DNA of 64,000 bases from Rhizobium sp. BK316. Its GTDB lineage: Bacteria; Pseudomonadota; Alphaproteobacteria; Rhizobiales; Rhizobiaceae. The position numbers and the translations under genes are program-made. The notes beneath the pieces are model-generated. The model had not been told where the DNA came from, searched no databases, and saw only the letters and a list, made by a program, of their open reading frames with translations. Of the stretch, positions 27,228 through 35,786 are shown piece by piece (within the stretch, counting starts at the first letter, position 1; every line of letters starts with the position of its first letter). The stretch spans positions 1-64,000 of the forward strand of contig NZ_JACHZR010000009.1 of NCBI RefSeq assembly GCF_014193695.1, given 5' to 3'.

Positions 27228-28169
27228 TCAATGGCCGGCTAACGCCAGATAGGCCGAAATCGTCAGCACCGAAAGCACGGTCGAGGCCAAAACGACGCGG
27301 CCCGTGAGGCTCGCCTCACGGCCGTAGAATTCCGCCAGCATGAAGGGGCCGGTACCGGTCGGCAGGGCCGCGAGTAGCACGGCGGTATGGGCGGCGGAAG
27401 CCGGCAGGTTGAGGAGCGGTGCGGCGATAACCCAGGTGACGGCTGGTTGCGCGATCAGCTTCAGGCCGACGAGAATGCTTGTCGTCGTCGCCCGCGCGCT
27501 TGCCTCGCCAGCCTTGGTGCCGGCGAGAAACAGGCCGAGGGCGATCAGCGCGCAGGGTGAGGCGGCACCGCCCAAGAGCTTCAGGAAGGCATGCGCGGGG
27601 GCGGGAAGCACCACACCCGAGACCATGACCAGCGCGCCGAGAGCGGGCGCGACCAGCAGCGGGTTTTTTGCCAGCGAGCGGGCCGTCCTGATGGCGATAT
27701 CGCGCCGGCGGCTTTCGGATTGCAGGCCGCCTTCGATGAGGATGATGGCGACGGCGAAGAGCACGCAGACAGTGAGGATGGTGGAGATCAGCGTCGGCGC
27801 CATGCCTGTGTCGCCGACCAGGGACAGGACGAGCGGAAAGCCGATGAAGCCGGTATTGGCATAGCTCGCGTTCAGCCCGTCGATCGCCGCATCGGCGAGA
27901 TGCCGGCCCTTGGCGACGCGCCAGCAGAGTGTGGCGCCGAAGATGACGGCGCAGCCGGCGGTAAACGCCAGGATAAAGCCCGGCTGCCAGATCTCGGCGG
28001 GTTTTGCATTGGCCATGATGTCGAAGAGCAGCGCCGGCAGAGCGAGATAGACGACCAGCCGGTTGACCTCGCGCGTGGCATTTTCGCCGAGCGCGCCGGT
28101 CTTGCGGGCGATCCAGCCGGCGAGGATGAGGGCAAAGATCGGCAGGACAATCGTCAGGTTCGTCAGCAT
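27228..28169 (-). CDS. AEC-family transporter (auxin efflux carrier type)
   Basis: 313 residues. Ten hydrophobic helices in two halves are typical of AEC permeases. The opening LTIVLPIFALILAGWIARKTGAL and the central NASYANTGFIGFPLVLSLVG (conserved N/G-rich crossover) are diagnostic. ATG 28169 is used because the upstream in-frame extension is not membrane-like. It is divergent from a LysR gene with a palindrome between them, so it is probably induced by that regulator. Family members export small carboxylates such as malonate or malate, or auxin-like acids; the substrate is not predictable here. Confidence 0.85.
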   Translation of the reverse strand: MLTNLTIVLPIFALILAGWIARKTGALGENATREVNRLVVYLALPALLFDIMANAKPAEIWQPGFILAFTAGCAVIFGATLCWRVAKGRHLADAAIDGLNASYANTGFIGFPLVLSLVGDTGMAPTLISTILTVCVLFAVAIILIEGGLQSESRRRDIAIRTARSLAKNPLLVAPALGALVMVSGVVLPAPAHAFLKLLGGAASPCALIALGLFLAGTKAGEASARATTTSILVGLKLIAQPAVTWVIAAPLLNLPASAAHTAVLLAALPTGTGPFMLAEFYGREASLTGRVVLASTVLSVLTISAYLALAGH

Positions 28170-28255
28170 GTGGCAACTCGGATGGAATTCTTGACTGGGG
28201 CGATCATTGCCTAGCGCCTGGGATCGAGATAATCCAATGTCATCTTGGATGCTGA

Positions 28256-28276
28256 TTGATACTTTTGAGGTATCAA
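28256..28276. promoter_or_regulatory. inverted repeat at LysR start, candidate autoregulatory operator
   Basis: TTGATAC, seven bases, then GTATCAA: a perfect 7-bp inverted repeat ending one base before the ATG of the LysR gene, in the region shared with the divergent AEC transporter. A T-N11-A core is contained in it. Binding here would block LysR translation and transcription start, which suggests autorepression. Confidence 0.55.
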
Positions 28277-29158
28277 ATGGACACACGTCATATGCGCTAT
28301 TTCGTGGCGCTCGCCGAAACGCTGCATTTCGGCCATGCGGCGGCGCGCATGAACATGAGCCAGCCGCCCTTCAGCCGGCAGATATCGGCGATCGAGAAGA
28401 CGCTCGGTGTGCGGCTTTTCGAGCGCAACTCGCGCAATGTGGCGCTGACGCCGGCCGGCCAGCATTTCCTTGCTGATTGCCGCGCCGTGCTTGATCAATT
28501 CGATGCCGCTTGCCGCGATGTGCAGCTGGTCGCCTGCGGCATGAAGGGCGAGCTGAAGCTCGGCTTCATGATGCATGCCGCCCATAGCGTCATCCCGGCG
28601 CTGGTGCGGCTTTATTCCGAAGCGCGGCCTGATGTGCGCCTCATCCTTGAAGAGCGCATACCCACCGATATCGAGGAGATGCTGGCCGAAGGGAAACTCG
28701 ATGCCGCCGTCACCTTCGGCGGCGGTCCTGCGCCGCATCTGCGCACGCTGCTGCTTGCCCGCGACCGGCTGTGCCTGATCGTGCCCCAGGGCCATCGGCT
28801 GGCCGGGGTCGAAACCATCGGGCCGCAGTCGCTTGCGGGCGAAAGGCTGATCGCTGCGCCCGCAACCGTGGCGCCAACGCTGCGCACGGCGATCGGCCTC
28901 TATTGCGCATCCGGCGGCGTCACCCCGCATTATGCCTTCGAGCCGCGCCTGCAGCACACCATCATCCGGCTGGTGCAGGAGGGGCTGGGGGTGGCGCTGA
29001 TCCCGCAATCGCTTTGCGATGATCTGGCCGAGGGCGTGGTGTCGCGGAGGCTCGATGATGCGCCGGAATTCGATGTCGTGCTCTGCGCCTCGCGTGCGGC
29101 GAAGAACCCGGCCGTGCCGCAGCTCTTCGAGGTGGCGGGACGGGCGGGCGTGGATTGA
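28277..29158 (+). CDS. LysR-family transcriptional regulator
   Basis: 293 residues. The winged helix is at 4-63 (RYFVALAETLHFGHAAARMNMSQPPFSRQISAIEKTLGVRLFERNSRNVALTPAG, in order). The effector-binding domain starts at ~90 (GELKLGFMMHAAHSVIPALVRLY). The SQPPFSRQI recognition helix is of the CatR/BenM-like subgroup, which often controls catabolism or export of aromatic or dicarboxylic acids. ATG 28277 follows GAGG and matches the usual MDTRHMRYF start. It is divergent from the AEC transporter. Confidence 0.92.
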   Translation: MDTRHMRYFVALAETLHFGHAAARMNMSQPPFSRQISAIEKTLGVRLFERNSRNVALTPAGQHFLADCRAVLDQFDAACRDVQLVACGMKGELKLGFMMHAAHSVIPALVRLYSEARPDVRLILEERIPTDIEEMLAEGKLDAAVTFGGGPAPHLRTLLLARDRLCLIVPQGHRLAGVETIGPQSLAGERLIAAPATVAPTLRTAIGLYCASGGVTPHYAFEPRLQHTIIRLVQEGLGVALIPQSLCDDLAEGVVSRRLDDAPEFDVVLCASRAAKNPAVPQLFEVAGRAGVD

Positions 29159-29197
29159 AGAGCGAGACTATGCCGTTTGGCGCCCTCTCTTGAAAAC

Positions 29198-30148
29198 TCA
29201 GAATTTGAGGTTGATGGCGGGGAAAAAGGCGCCCTTGGGCGGATCCTTGTCGGCGCATTCCACCCCATTGATCATCATGCCGCCGCTATCGCTGAGGATC
29301 TCGCCCTCGTGATCGCTCCAGACCACGATTGCTTCCGGCGTCATTCCCGAGAAATCAGCGTCGGGACCTAGGGTGACGCGGCCCTCGGCGTTTCCATCCC
29401 ACCAGAAAAGTTTCGGCGGAGGATTGCCGCCATCAGGCTCGGAGCCCGCCAGGATGAGGTATCGGCTGCCGACCCGGGCGATGTCGCGCACGCCTCGACC
29501 GGACGTTCCCGGTCCATCGGAGAGGTCCATCGTGACGACACGGGTCATTTGCGCGGAGCCCACGTCGCCCGTGCCCAGTTTGACCAGCTGCATCGGATTG
29601 GCGAGTTCGAGCACGATGGCGCGGTCGTTGGGTATTGTTTCAGGGCCTCGCAAGCCGATCAGAAGATGCCCGTCAGGCGTTGCTGCCAGGCCTTCGATGT
29701 TGATGAGGGCTTTCGATCTGTCTTCGCTGCGGCCAAGTGCTGCGGCCAGATCCGCGCGAAGATTGCGATAGACCTCGCCGGAGTTCGACAATGTCCCATC
29801 GGCCGAAACGGTCGTTGCAAATAGTTCCTTGCGCTTTTTCTTGTCTTCCCCGCTGCTGTTCAGCGAATGGGATGTGAGCCAGAAGATCGTGTCGCCGATG
29901 CGGGCACCGCCTTCGATATCAGTCACATCGTCGACCGCGAACTGTGTGACCGGTTTCGGTTTCCCCCGCTGATAGATCATGATCGCGGAGAAATCGTCGC
30001 TTGCGACCGCCACATGCGACGCATCGACCAAGGCTGCGGCCGAGGCCTCGCAAATGCCTTGATATGTGTGGCCCGCCGCATTGGCCGTCAGCGGGCCAAC
30101 GAGCGACGAAAACAGGGCCAAAAGGATCACGCGGCTGCTATTGCTCAT
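29198..30148 (-). CDS. secreted DUF3616-type beta-propeller-like protein
   Basis: 316 residues. A signal peptide (MSNSSRVILLALFSSLVGPL, cleaved after ~24) precedes a DUF3616-like body: CEASAAALVDASHVAVASDD, DIEGGARIGDTIFWLTSHS, NIEGLAATPDGHLLIGLRGP and RDIARVGSRYLILAGSEPDGG. Repeating short beta motifs suggest a propeller in the periplasm. The function of the family is not established. The gene converges on the LysR gene (40 nt apart). Confidence 0.75.
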   Translation of the reverse strand: MSNSSRVILLALFSSLVGPLTANAAGHTYQGICEASAAALVDASHVAVASDDFSAIMIYQRGKPKPVTQFAVDDVTDIEGGARIGDTIFWLTSHSLNSSGEDKKKRKELFATTVSADGTLSNSGEVYRNLRADLAAALGRSEDRSKALINIEGLAATPDGHLLIGLRGPETIPNDRAIVLELANPMQLVKLGTGDVGSAQMTRVVTMDLSDGPGTSGRGVRDIARVGSRYLILAGSEPDGGNPPPKLFWWDGNAEGRVTLGPDADFSGMTPEAIVVWSDHEGEILSDSGGMMINGVECADKDPPKGAFFPAINLKF

Positions 30149-30684
30149 GCGGCAAGTCCCCCGTCTCGGCGCGCAACCTCCCGGTGAGGTGGCAATTCTG
30201 TAATTAAACTCTCGCGGAAGGTGCGCGTCAATATAATGTTTAGTCGTTCATCATGCGCAATCCAGTGTGACTGGTTTCATCCATTTATAAATTGTCGATT
30301 TTCATAAATGAAATTCATCTGTTTCGCTGAATGTTACGGTAAGTCGGCTCTTTGGCGGTCTATAGAAGTGCTGACGCCATAGTTTTATTCTTTAATGGAG
30401 CTTGCCTGTTCTTTCGGTGTCGCACCGGCGAGTCAGGGCTGATAGCTGCAGCTGGTGCAGATCGCGACCGGGCGCAGATCAACCGTGGCCTTTCTGGGCC
30501 GCGGCCTCCAGCGTCCTGATCGCCCAGCGCTTCACCTCGCGCGCGTCGGCATCGTCGAGTTGCAAGACATCGCCGGTCGTTTTGCGAGGGGCAGCGGCCG
30601 GCGTTCGCCTCGTTCCCTCCTCGGGTTTGGCTCGGGGAGGGGATGGGGAAGAGGGCGTGCAGGGTAATTGATCACCTTACCAAG
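30149..30684. other. intergenic region, AT-rich then decayed sequence
   Basis: 30190-30400 is AT-rich and shows no usable frame. On the minus strand around 30480-30590 an open frame ending DAREVKRWAIRTLEAAAQKG then HG-stop looks like the C-terminus of a small protein but has no start codon with a ribosome site, so it is probably a remnant. 30600-30655 is a G-rich run related to the GGGGAGGGG-type repeats near 55.4 kb. No further gene was seen. Confidence 0.45.
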
Positions 30685-30972
30685 TCAGCAGAAACCCGTA
30701 CTGGCAGATGCCGTGGCGCCGGGAGCTCTGGATTGCAGGCGCGACAACAAGCGCAGCGCTGCGGAGACGGCGGGCCTGGCGGATGCCGGGTTGCTGGCGG
30801 AGATCTGCTCGCGGCAGGCCTTCAGCCGTCCCGAAACCTTGCCGATTTCGGCATGCAGCGAGGCGTTGCCGGCAGCCGCCGCGTTGGATGAGGCCGTGGC
30901 AAGATGGGCGATCAGCAGCTCGATGATGGCGAGGCGTTCTTCCTGCGGCATGGATTCGAAGGGTATCGGCAT
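30685..30972 (-). CDS. small hypothetical protein
   Basis: 95 residues, helical, Ala/Ser-rich: MPQEERLAIIELLIAHLATA followed by GKVSGRLKACREQI. It has no signal peptide and no recognisable domain. It lies 10 nt downstream of the BON-domain gene on the same strand and so is probably the third gene of the 31584-30685 operon. The first 65 residues look better conserved in composition than the Ala/Ser/Gly tail. Confidence 0.5.
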   Translation of the reverse strand: MPIPFESMPQEERLAIIELLIAHLATASSNAAAAGNASLHAEIGKVSGRLKACREQISASNPASARPAVSAALRLLSRLQSRAPGATASASTGFC

Positions 30973-30982
30973 GTGTTTCTCT

Positions 30983-31261
30983 TCAGAGCGAACAGGACAG
31001 CTCGTTTAAGACGTGCCTCACGCCACCGACGCCCCACGCCACATCCGCCGCCCGCTCGATCTGGGTGTAGAGCGGCACCCATCCTGCAAGGGTGACGTCG
31101 CCTTCATGCGCCGATACGAAGATATAGGTCGCATCGATATCGCCTGCGCGGTGAAGCGATGCCGAGACCTCGGATTCCAGATCAGCCGCATTGGCCGGTC
31201 TCGAATGCACAAGCTGCAGATGCCGTTCACGCCCGGGCATATCCGTTCTCCTGCGCATCAT
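30983..31261 (-). CDS. BON-domain protein
   Basis: 92 residues. One BON domain spans ~27-88: LESEVSASLHRAGDIDATYIFVSAHEGDVTLAGWVPLYTQIERAADVAWGVGGVRHVLNEL, with the conserved glycine in TLAGWV. BON domains bind membranes or lipids and occur in stress-protective envelope proteins, but this one lacks a signal peptide. Its start overlaps the stop of the preceding gene (ATGA at 31258-31261). Confidence 0.75.
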   Translation of the reverse strand: MMRRRTDMPGRERHLQLVHSRPANAADLESEVSASLHRAGDIDATYIFVSAHEGDVTLAGWVPLYTQIERAADVAWGVGGVRHVLNELSCSL

Positions 31262-31584
31262 ACTGCCTGCGCGGTGTTGCCCGGCGGCAGGCCTTGGATC
31301 GCAAAGCGGCGCTTGACGTATGGATCGGCGACGCCGGGATAGTCGCCGGCGTTCTGAAGCGCGGCCATGAGGATCGTTTCATGGCGGATGCCGCTATCGA
31401 ACAGAGAAAGGATCTGTGCTGCAGCGTGCACGAACAACTTCGGCTCGGCAGCCTGGTCATATCCGGCTCGATCGAGCATACGGGTCAGCAGGTTCATGTC
31501 GTCGTTATCAAGTACGGTTTCGCCGGCCAAAGATACCGGGATTGCGGACATCGGAACTAGATTCAGCAGGATCGTGGAAGACAT
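31258..31584 (-). CDS. hypothetical protein in BON operon
   Basis: 108 residues. ATG 31584 has AAGGAGG 6 nt upstream. The body is helical: DDMNLLTRMLDRAGYDQAAE, KLFVHAAAQILSLFDSGIRHETIL and AALQNAGDYPGVADPYVKRRFAIQGLP. No known family was recognised. It is the first gene of a three-gene minus-strand operon and is divergent from the cold-shock gene across 306 nt. Confidence 0.55.
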   Translation of the reverse strand: MSSTILLNLVPMSAIPVSLAGETVLDNDDMNLLTRMLDRAGYDQAAEPKLFVHAAAQILSLFDSGIRHETILMAALQNAGDYPGVADPYVKRRFAIQGLPPGNTAQAV

Positions 31585-31890
31585 TCAGTCCTCCTTCCGG
31601 TCGGGGCCAGGGTGTGGATGCCCTTAACCAACAGCGCCCGTGAAAATGGCTGCTGACGCGGTCAAGATGCGCCCTTTTTGCTGCCTCCACAATGGCCGGC
31701 GAAATTAATAAAAATAAAATATACCTTGTTCTGAACACAAATGTTCCCTATGTTCAGCTCATCGAATTTGCTTCGTCAGCTTCGTTTCTGCGCAAGATGC
31801 GCATTGGCTAATCTTTCCTCTCAAGCTCGACCATTTATCGCCTGCACGCAGCGGGCTTGGTAATACTTTGCGATTGAAAGGAAATCGTTC
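31585..31890. other. divergent promoter region upstream of the cold-shock gene
   Basis: About 306 nt without an open frame of note. 31700-31735 is strongly AT-rich (AATAAAAATAAAATATACC) and probably holds the promoters. The ~150 nt before the cold-shock ATG may be a long 5' leader, as is common for csp mRNAs, which fold into temperature-sensitive structures; no specific fold was worked out. Confidence 0.4.
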
Positions 31891-32100
31891 ATGAATACTG
31901 GTATCGTCAAATTCTTCAACACGGCCAAGGGCTTTGGTTTCATCTCGCCGACCGACGGCTCGCCGGATGTGTTCGTTCACATTTCGGCTGTCGAGCAGTC
32001 CGGCATGTCTGCGCTGCGCGAAGGCCAGTCGGTGACTTTCGAGCTGGTCCGTGACAGCCGCAGCGGCAAGAACGCGGCGCAGAACCTCGGTTCTGCATAA
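31891..32100 (+). CDS. cspA: cold-shock protein (CspA family)
   Basis: 69 residues, a single OB-fold cold-shock domain. The RNA-binding motifs are KGFGFISP (RNP1) and VFVHIS (RNP2), with NTGIVKFFNTA at the start. It acts as an RNA chaperone in the cytoplasm. An AAAGGAAATCGTTC ribosome site precedes the ATG. A terminator-like hairpin lies 67 nt downstream. Rhizobia carry several paralogues, so cold induction of this one is not certain. Confidence 0.95.
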   Translation: MNTGIVKFFNTAKGFGFISPTDGSPDVFVHISAVEQSGMSALREGQSVTFELVRDSRSGKNAAQNLGSA

Positions 32101-32166
32101 TCAATCGGCTCGCACCCCGCTTTGACCACGGATGTACTGGCACTGCGGATATGCGAACCCTGGAAA

Positions 32167-32190
32167 GGTCGGGCCAGTCCCGGCCTTTTT
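32167..32190 (+). terminator. intrinsic terminator after cspA
   Basis: GGTCGGG, CCAGT loop, CCCGGCC, then TTTTTG: a 7-bp stem with one G-T pair followed by a T tract. It is placed to end the cold-shock transcript before the small gene at 32222. Confidence 0.7.
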
Positions 32191-32221
32191 GTTTTCAAGC
32201 CGGTTTGTTCAGGAGAACACA

Positions 32222-32392
32222 ATGACGAAGACAGATGCTGCAGCGCTTCTCAGACGTGCCGCGCGCCAAGTGGCCAACACCAGCGGCGGCGGGCACCTGG
32301 GAGGCACCAATTTCGGTCAGGCCTTCGATGCAAAGACATCTTCTGCCAAAGACAAGAGCGATAAAACCCGCAGGCCGCCGCGCGGGAAATAA
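32222..32392 (+). CDS. small basic hypothetical protein
   Basis: 56 residues: ALLRRAARQVANTSGGGHLG, then a Lys/Arg-rich tail (KDKSDKTRRPPRGK). TCAGGAGAACACA gives a good ribosome site before the ATG. Its composition suggests an RNA- or DNA-associated or disordered protein. It is downstream of cspA beyond a terminator; the function is unknown. Confidence 0.55.
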   Translation: MTKTDAAALLRRAARQVANTSGGGHLGGTNFGQAFDAKTSSAKDKSDKTRRPPRGK

Positions 32393-32492
32393 CAGCCTGG
32401 CGGGTGAGCCAGTCGTACCAGGGGTGTCTGTCGGGGTGAGATCATCCACCTCTCACCCCCTTGCCATCCCACCGCAGCCCGCGCTATATATT

Positions 32493-32550
32493 GCGGCGAT
32501 GGGGATGGAGTACCCCCGAAACCGCCCTAGAGGCTGATGACTCCTACCGT
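32493..32550 (+). promoter_or_regulatory. fluoride riboswitch (crcB motif)
   Basis: The aptamer core is recognisable: GGGGATGGAGTACCCCC (P1/J region), AACCGCC, a short CTAGA loop, then GGCTGATGACTCCTACC. GATGG, ACCGCC, GGCTGATG and CTCCTACC match the conserved positions of the crcB RNA motif. It sits ~80 nt before a crcB start, with an intrinsic terminator between. Fluoride binding should favour readthrough into crcB. Confidence 0.9.
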
Positions 32551-32579
32551 GTTGAACCGCGGTGGGAATCTGTCCGGAG

Positions 32580-32601
32580 CCCGCTGCAAGGCGGGTTTTT
32601 T
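32580..32601 (+). terminator. riboswitch expression-platform terminator
   Basis: CCCGC, TGCAAG loop, GCGGG, then six T residues: a compact intrinsic terminator between the fluoride aptamer and the crcB ATG. It implies transcriptional rather than translational control. Confidence 0.85.
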
Positions 32602-32630
32602 ATTGCCCGTCCGAGCTTTTTGGAGCGAGC

Positions 32631-33062
32631 ATGTCATTTTATACCTGCCTCATCATCATGGCCGGCGGCGCCTTAGGCACTTTCGCGCGCTATGCCGTTT
32701 CCATCATCGCCATGCCGATCAGCCGGGACATGCCCTGGGGCACTGTTATCATCAATGTCACCGGCTCACTGGTGATCGGCCTTTTCAGCACGCTGACGCT
32801 CGCCAATGGCCGCTTTCCGGTCTCGGACAATATGCGCCTCTTCGTGCTGATCGGCCTCTGCGGCGGCTATACGACCTTTTCCTCCTTCAGCCTGCAGACG
32901 CTCGATCTGCTGCGATCAGGTGCCGTGGTGCGGGCCTGCATCAATGTGACGGCTTCCGTCGTGCTCTGCATCGGGGCGGTGGCTGTCGGCCATTTCATCG
33001 CGACGCGGATCAACAGCGGCGCGCCTGATGTGGCGCAGGTGGCGATCGAGGAGCAGGGGTAA
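32631..33062 (+). CDS. crcB: fluoride channel CrcB/Fluc
   Basis: 143 residues with four TM helices. Family signatures: GGALGTFARYAVS (helix 1), WGTVIINVTGSLVIGLFSTL (N-G pore segment, helix 2), GLCGGYTTFSSFSLQTLDLL (the GGxTTFSTF fluoride-pore motif, helix 3) and a final helix. It works as a dual-topology homodimer exporting fluoride. GGAGCGAGC precedes ATG 32631. It is controlled by the fluoride riboswitch immediately upstream. Confidence 0.97.
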   Translation: MSFYTCLIIMAGGALGTFARYAVSIIAMPISRDMPWGTVIINVTGSLVIGLFSTLTLANGRFPVSDNMRLFVLIGLCGGYTTFSSFSLQTLDLLRSGAVVRACINVTASVVLCIGAVAVGHFIATRINSGAPDVAQVAIEEQG

Positions 33063-33332
33063 GAAGAGCACATTGCGGCGCCGTCAGCCAGTTCCCGTTC
33101 CTTGGCGTCCATCACGCCTTCCGCGCTGTCTCGGAACCCTTTCCAAGCTATGATGCTGGGTCCGGCTCAAGAGGTCTTTTTCGGTTTCGGCTCGAAGCCT
33201 GTTGCAGGGCGGCTGGGATGTCGCGGGAAGCGGGTGCAGCTGCAGGGGGAAAGAGATTATCCTGCCCGTGGGAAAACCCATGACAGGTGCAATCGATCCG
33301 CCGGGCATGGTGCCCGGCGGATCGAGGGGCCG

Positions 33333-34025
33333 TTAATTCCCTGTCGAGGTCGGGGCGGAGTAAGACAGGGATTCACGGATCTGGTCGATTTTGCCGTCGG
33401 CTTCTCCGACGCCGAGGATGGTCTTGGCCTCTTCGAAGGCTTCCGGGCTCAGCTGGCCGGTGCGCGTGGCGGACTCCAGCGCGTCCTCCAGTGCTGCGTC
33501 ACCCAGTATCGGGTCATCGATGGCGGGTGCGAAGCCGTTGTCGAGTTCAAACTGGGCATAGGCCGTGGCATAGGCGGCGATCGCGGTCATCTTCGGATCG
33601 GACGTGTGCATATAGGCCTTGTAGCTGCGGTTGAGAGAGTTCAGGCCCTTCAGCTCGGAGGCGAGGTTCTTTTGCTTGATATTGGCTGCGGCGTTTTTCG
33701 CAGTGAGCGATTTCGTCTTCGCCTCGCCGGATTTGCCTTTCGCTGCGCTCCCGGATTTCGAACCGTCACGCAATGATTTGCCGGTCTGGGAACTGCCGGA
33801 CTTGTTGCTGCGGTTTTCGTGACTGCCGCTCTGTCCGCCACCGTTGCCGCCGCCATTGCTGCTGCCGCCACCGCCGCCGTTGCCTCCGCCATTACCGCCG
33901 CCGTTGCTGCCACCGTTTCCACCGCCTTTTGCCATGGCGGCACTATCGAAGCCGGTGATCGTCAGCGGGCTGGACGCCATGATCATCGAAAGTGCGGCTA
34001 TGGACGCAAGAGTTGCGATACGCAT
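33333..34025 (-). CDS. secreted Gly/Asn-rich protein
   Basis: 230 residues. A signal peptide (MRIATLASIAALSMIMASSP) is followed by a low-complexity GGGNGG-type region (~33-65), a Ser/Lys/Gly-rich segment (~66-105) and a helical C-terminal domain (NIKQKNLASELKGLNSLNRS, AIAAYATAYAQFELDN). The Gly repeat may be prone to length variation. It has no enzyme motif; a cell-surface or structural role is a guess. It stands alone between crcB and the SDR gene. Confidence 0.65.
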   Translation of the reverse strand: MRIATLASIAALSMIMASSPLTITGFDSAAMAKGGGNGGSNGGGNGGGNGGGGGSSNGGGNGGGQSGSHENRSNKSGSSQTGKSLRDGSKSGSAAKGKSGEAKTKSLTAKNAAANIKQKNLASELKGLNSLNRSYKAYMHTSDPKMTAIAAYATAYAQFELDNGFAPAIDDPILGDAALEDALESATRTGQLSPEAFEEAKTILGVGEADGKIDQIRESLSYSAPTSTGN

Positions 34026-34288
34026 CCGGGTCTCCTCGCAGGATAATTCATCAAAAATCGTGAGATAGCCGACTCGGGAAGGCGGCTATCGAATGAAGGC
34101 GATGTTAGGCGCGAAACGCGGGGCGTGCATCGGACCGAGGTCCGGCATCCACCGGACTATGGTCTTAGAGAGCGGGAGATGGTTAACGGGTTTCGGTGTC
34201 GGCTGGCAGGTCGCCGATCAGGAATCGGGTGGCTGCCGCTTCTCTTATTTTCTACCCCTCCATGACTATCAAAACAGGAGGTCTGGAC

Positions 34289-35047
34289 ATGGAACTGGAA
34301 GATAAGGTCATCATCATTTCAGGCGCGAGCAGCGGTATTGGCGCGGCCGCCGCTCGGCTGTTTGCGGGGAGGGGCGCGAAACTCGTGCTCGGCGCGCGGC
34401 GGGCGCAAAACCTCTCAGCGCTGGTTTCCGAGATCAGCAAAAGCGGCGGCACGGCCGTATCTCTCGCCGGTGATGTACGCGAAGGAGCTTACGCGCAGGC
34501 CCTCGTCGACCGGGCGCTCGATGCTTTCGGCCGGCTGGACGGGGCTTTCAACAATGCCGGTGTCGTCGGCGAGATGGGCGCGTTTTCGGAGATGAGCGTG
34601 GCCAATTGGGAGGCGGTGATCTCCACGAACCTGACGAGCGCCTTCTTTGCGCTGAAGGCGCAGCTGCCGGTCATGAAAGCGCAGCGCAGCGGCTCGATCG
34701 TCTTCACCTCGTCCTTCGTCGGATACAGCAATGGCGGCCTGCCGGGCATGGGGGCCTATGCAGCTTCCAAGGCGGGCCTGATCGGCCTCGTGCAATCGGT
34801 CGCCGCCGATTACGCGGCCGATGGCATCCGGATCAACAGCCTGCTGCCCGGCGGCACCATCACACCCGCCGGCGGGGAGAATACCCCCGACTTCCTCGAC
34901 TATATCTCCGGCCTGCATCCGATGAAGCGGATGGCCGCTGCCAAGGAGATCGCGCAGGCGGCGCTCTTCCTGCTGTCGGACCAGTCGAGCTTCATGACCG
35001 GCAGCCCGATGATCGTCGATGGCGGCATGTCGGTGCGGCTGCTGTAG
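34289..35047 (+). CDS. short-chain dehydrogenase/reductase (SDR)
   Basis: 252 residues, classical SDR. Cofactor motif SGASSGIG is at 11-18, NNAG at 88-91, and the catalytic Ser (SS at 141-142), Y157 and K161 lie in YAASK. The C-terminal FMTGSPMIVDGGMSV is typical. AGGAGG is 7 nt before ATG 34289; longer in-frame starts lack this. R37-R38 after the second beta strand suggest NADPH preference. The substrate is unknown. Confidence 0.92.
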   Translation: MELEDKVIIISGASSGIGAAAARLFAGRGAKLVLGARRAQNLSALVSEISKSGGTAVSLAGDVREGAYAQALVDRALDAFGRLDGAFNNAGVVGEMGAFSEMSVANWEAVISTNLTSAFFALKAQLPVMKAQRSGSIVFTSSFVGYSNGGLPGMGAYAASKAGLIGLVQSVAADYAADGIRINSLLPGGTITPAGGENTPDFLDYISGLHPMKRMAAAKEIAQAALFLLSDQSSFMTGSPMIVDGGMSVRLL

Positions 35048-35187
35048 CAGAACTGGCCTCGGGCGGTGGTGGCGCCGCCCGAGGCGGGGAATGCGCTGGT
35101 GTCCCGGAGGGTCACCAGCGCTTCACGCCGCGCTCAATTCCTGACATATTTGCGGGAGGGACAGCCAACCGTCGTGGATATTGCGTC

Positions 35188-35514
35188 ATGAGTTCGCAGA
35201 CACGTGAAAAAAGCAACCTGCATGCACCGACCGGGTCCGTTACAGGGCTTTGCTCTGCGTCCGCCACCATGTTTGCAGTCGGAATGGCCTTTCTGGGTTA
35301 CTGGGGGGTCTATGAACAGGGGAGCTGGCGTACCGTCGATTATCTGGTGATGATCGTAGCCGTCATCGGATTTGCAGCACTTGGTTGCGTTCCCTGGATT
35401 GTGACCACACCTGTCGCGGAGGACGAGGCAGACAAGGTGGCCGCCGCCAGGCGAGCGATGGCACTGGGGACGGCGTTAATCTGGACGGCCGTCTGTATTA
35501 CCGTATTTGCCTGA
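35188..35514 (+). CDS. small membrane protein with three TM helices
   Basis: 108 residues. Hydrophobic segments lie at about 26-42 (TMFAVGMAFLGYWGVY), 52-70 (DYLVMIVAVIGFAALGCVPWIV) and 91-107 (MALGTALIWTAVCITVF), with an acidic loop (VAEDEADKVAAARR) between the last two. No family was recognised. ATG 35188 is followed by a hydrophilic start, typical of rhizobial small membrane proteins. Confidence 0.55.
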   Translation: MSSQTREKSNLHAPTGSVTGLCSASATMFAVGMAFLGYWGVYEQGSWRTVDYLVMIVAVIGFAALGCVPWIVTTPVAEDEADKVAAARRAMALGTALIWTAVCITVFA

Positions 35515-35670
35515 GCTGCCCTATGATGCGGCGGCAAACAGGCCGAGACCCGCAAGCTGCATCGACGGAGTTAAGCTTGCAGGCGACGGAGACAACGTGG
35601 GAGCGGAACATCAGTTACAGCTTTCGAACACCGCAAGCCTCACTTTGGGCACCGGCGCCAATCGCAATTT

Positions 35671-35703
35671 CCCTCATTCCTGTGACGAGCACAGGAATGA
35701 GGG
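35671..35703. repeat. palindromic repeat, same family as 24655-24862
   Basis: CCCTCATTCCTGTG, ACGAG, CACAGGAATGAGGG: a perfect 14-bp inverted repeat with a 5-nt loop. The core matches the right arm of the repeat at 24826-24853, whose loop is ACAAG. Confidence 0.8.
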
Positions 35704-35786
35704 AGGTGGGGATGCGCCGTACACCTCAAGCACCGTTGAGTGGTCGAATAGAGGCTGCACCGCGAGTAAGCCAACGCGATCTCTCC

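Noticed and set aside
30402..30671. Plus-strand frames of 70-90 residues
   Set aside because: They start in AT-rich sequence and run through a G-rich repeat; no ribosome site and no family likeness.
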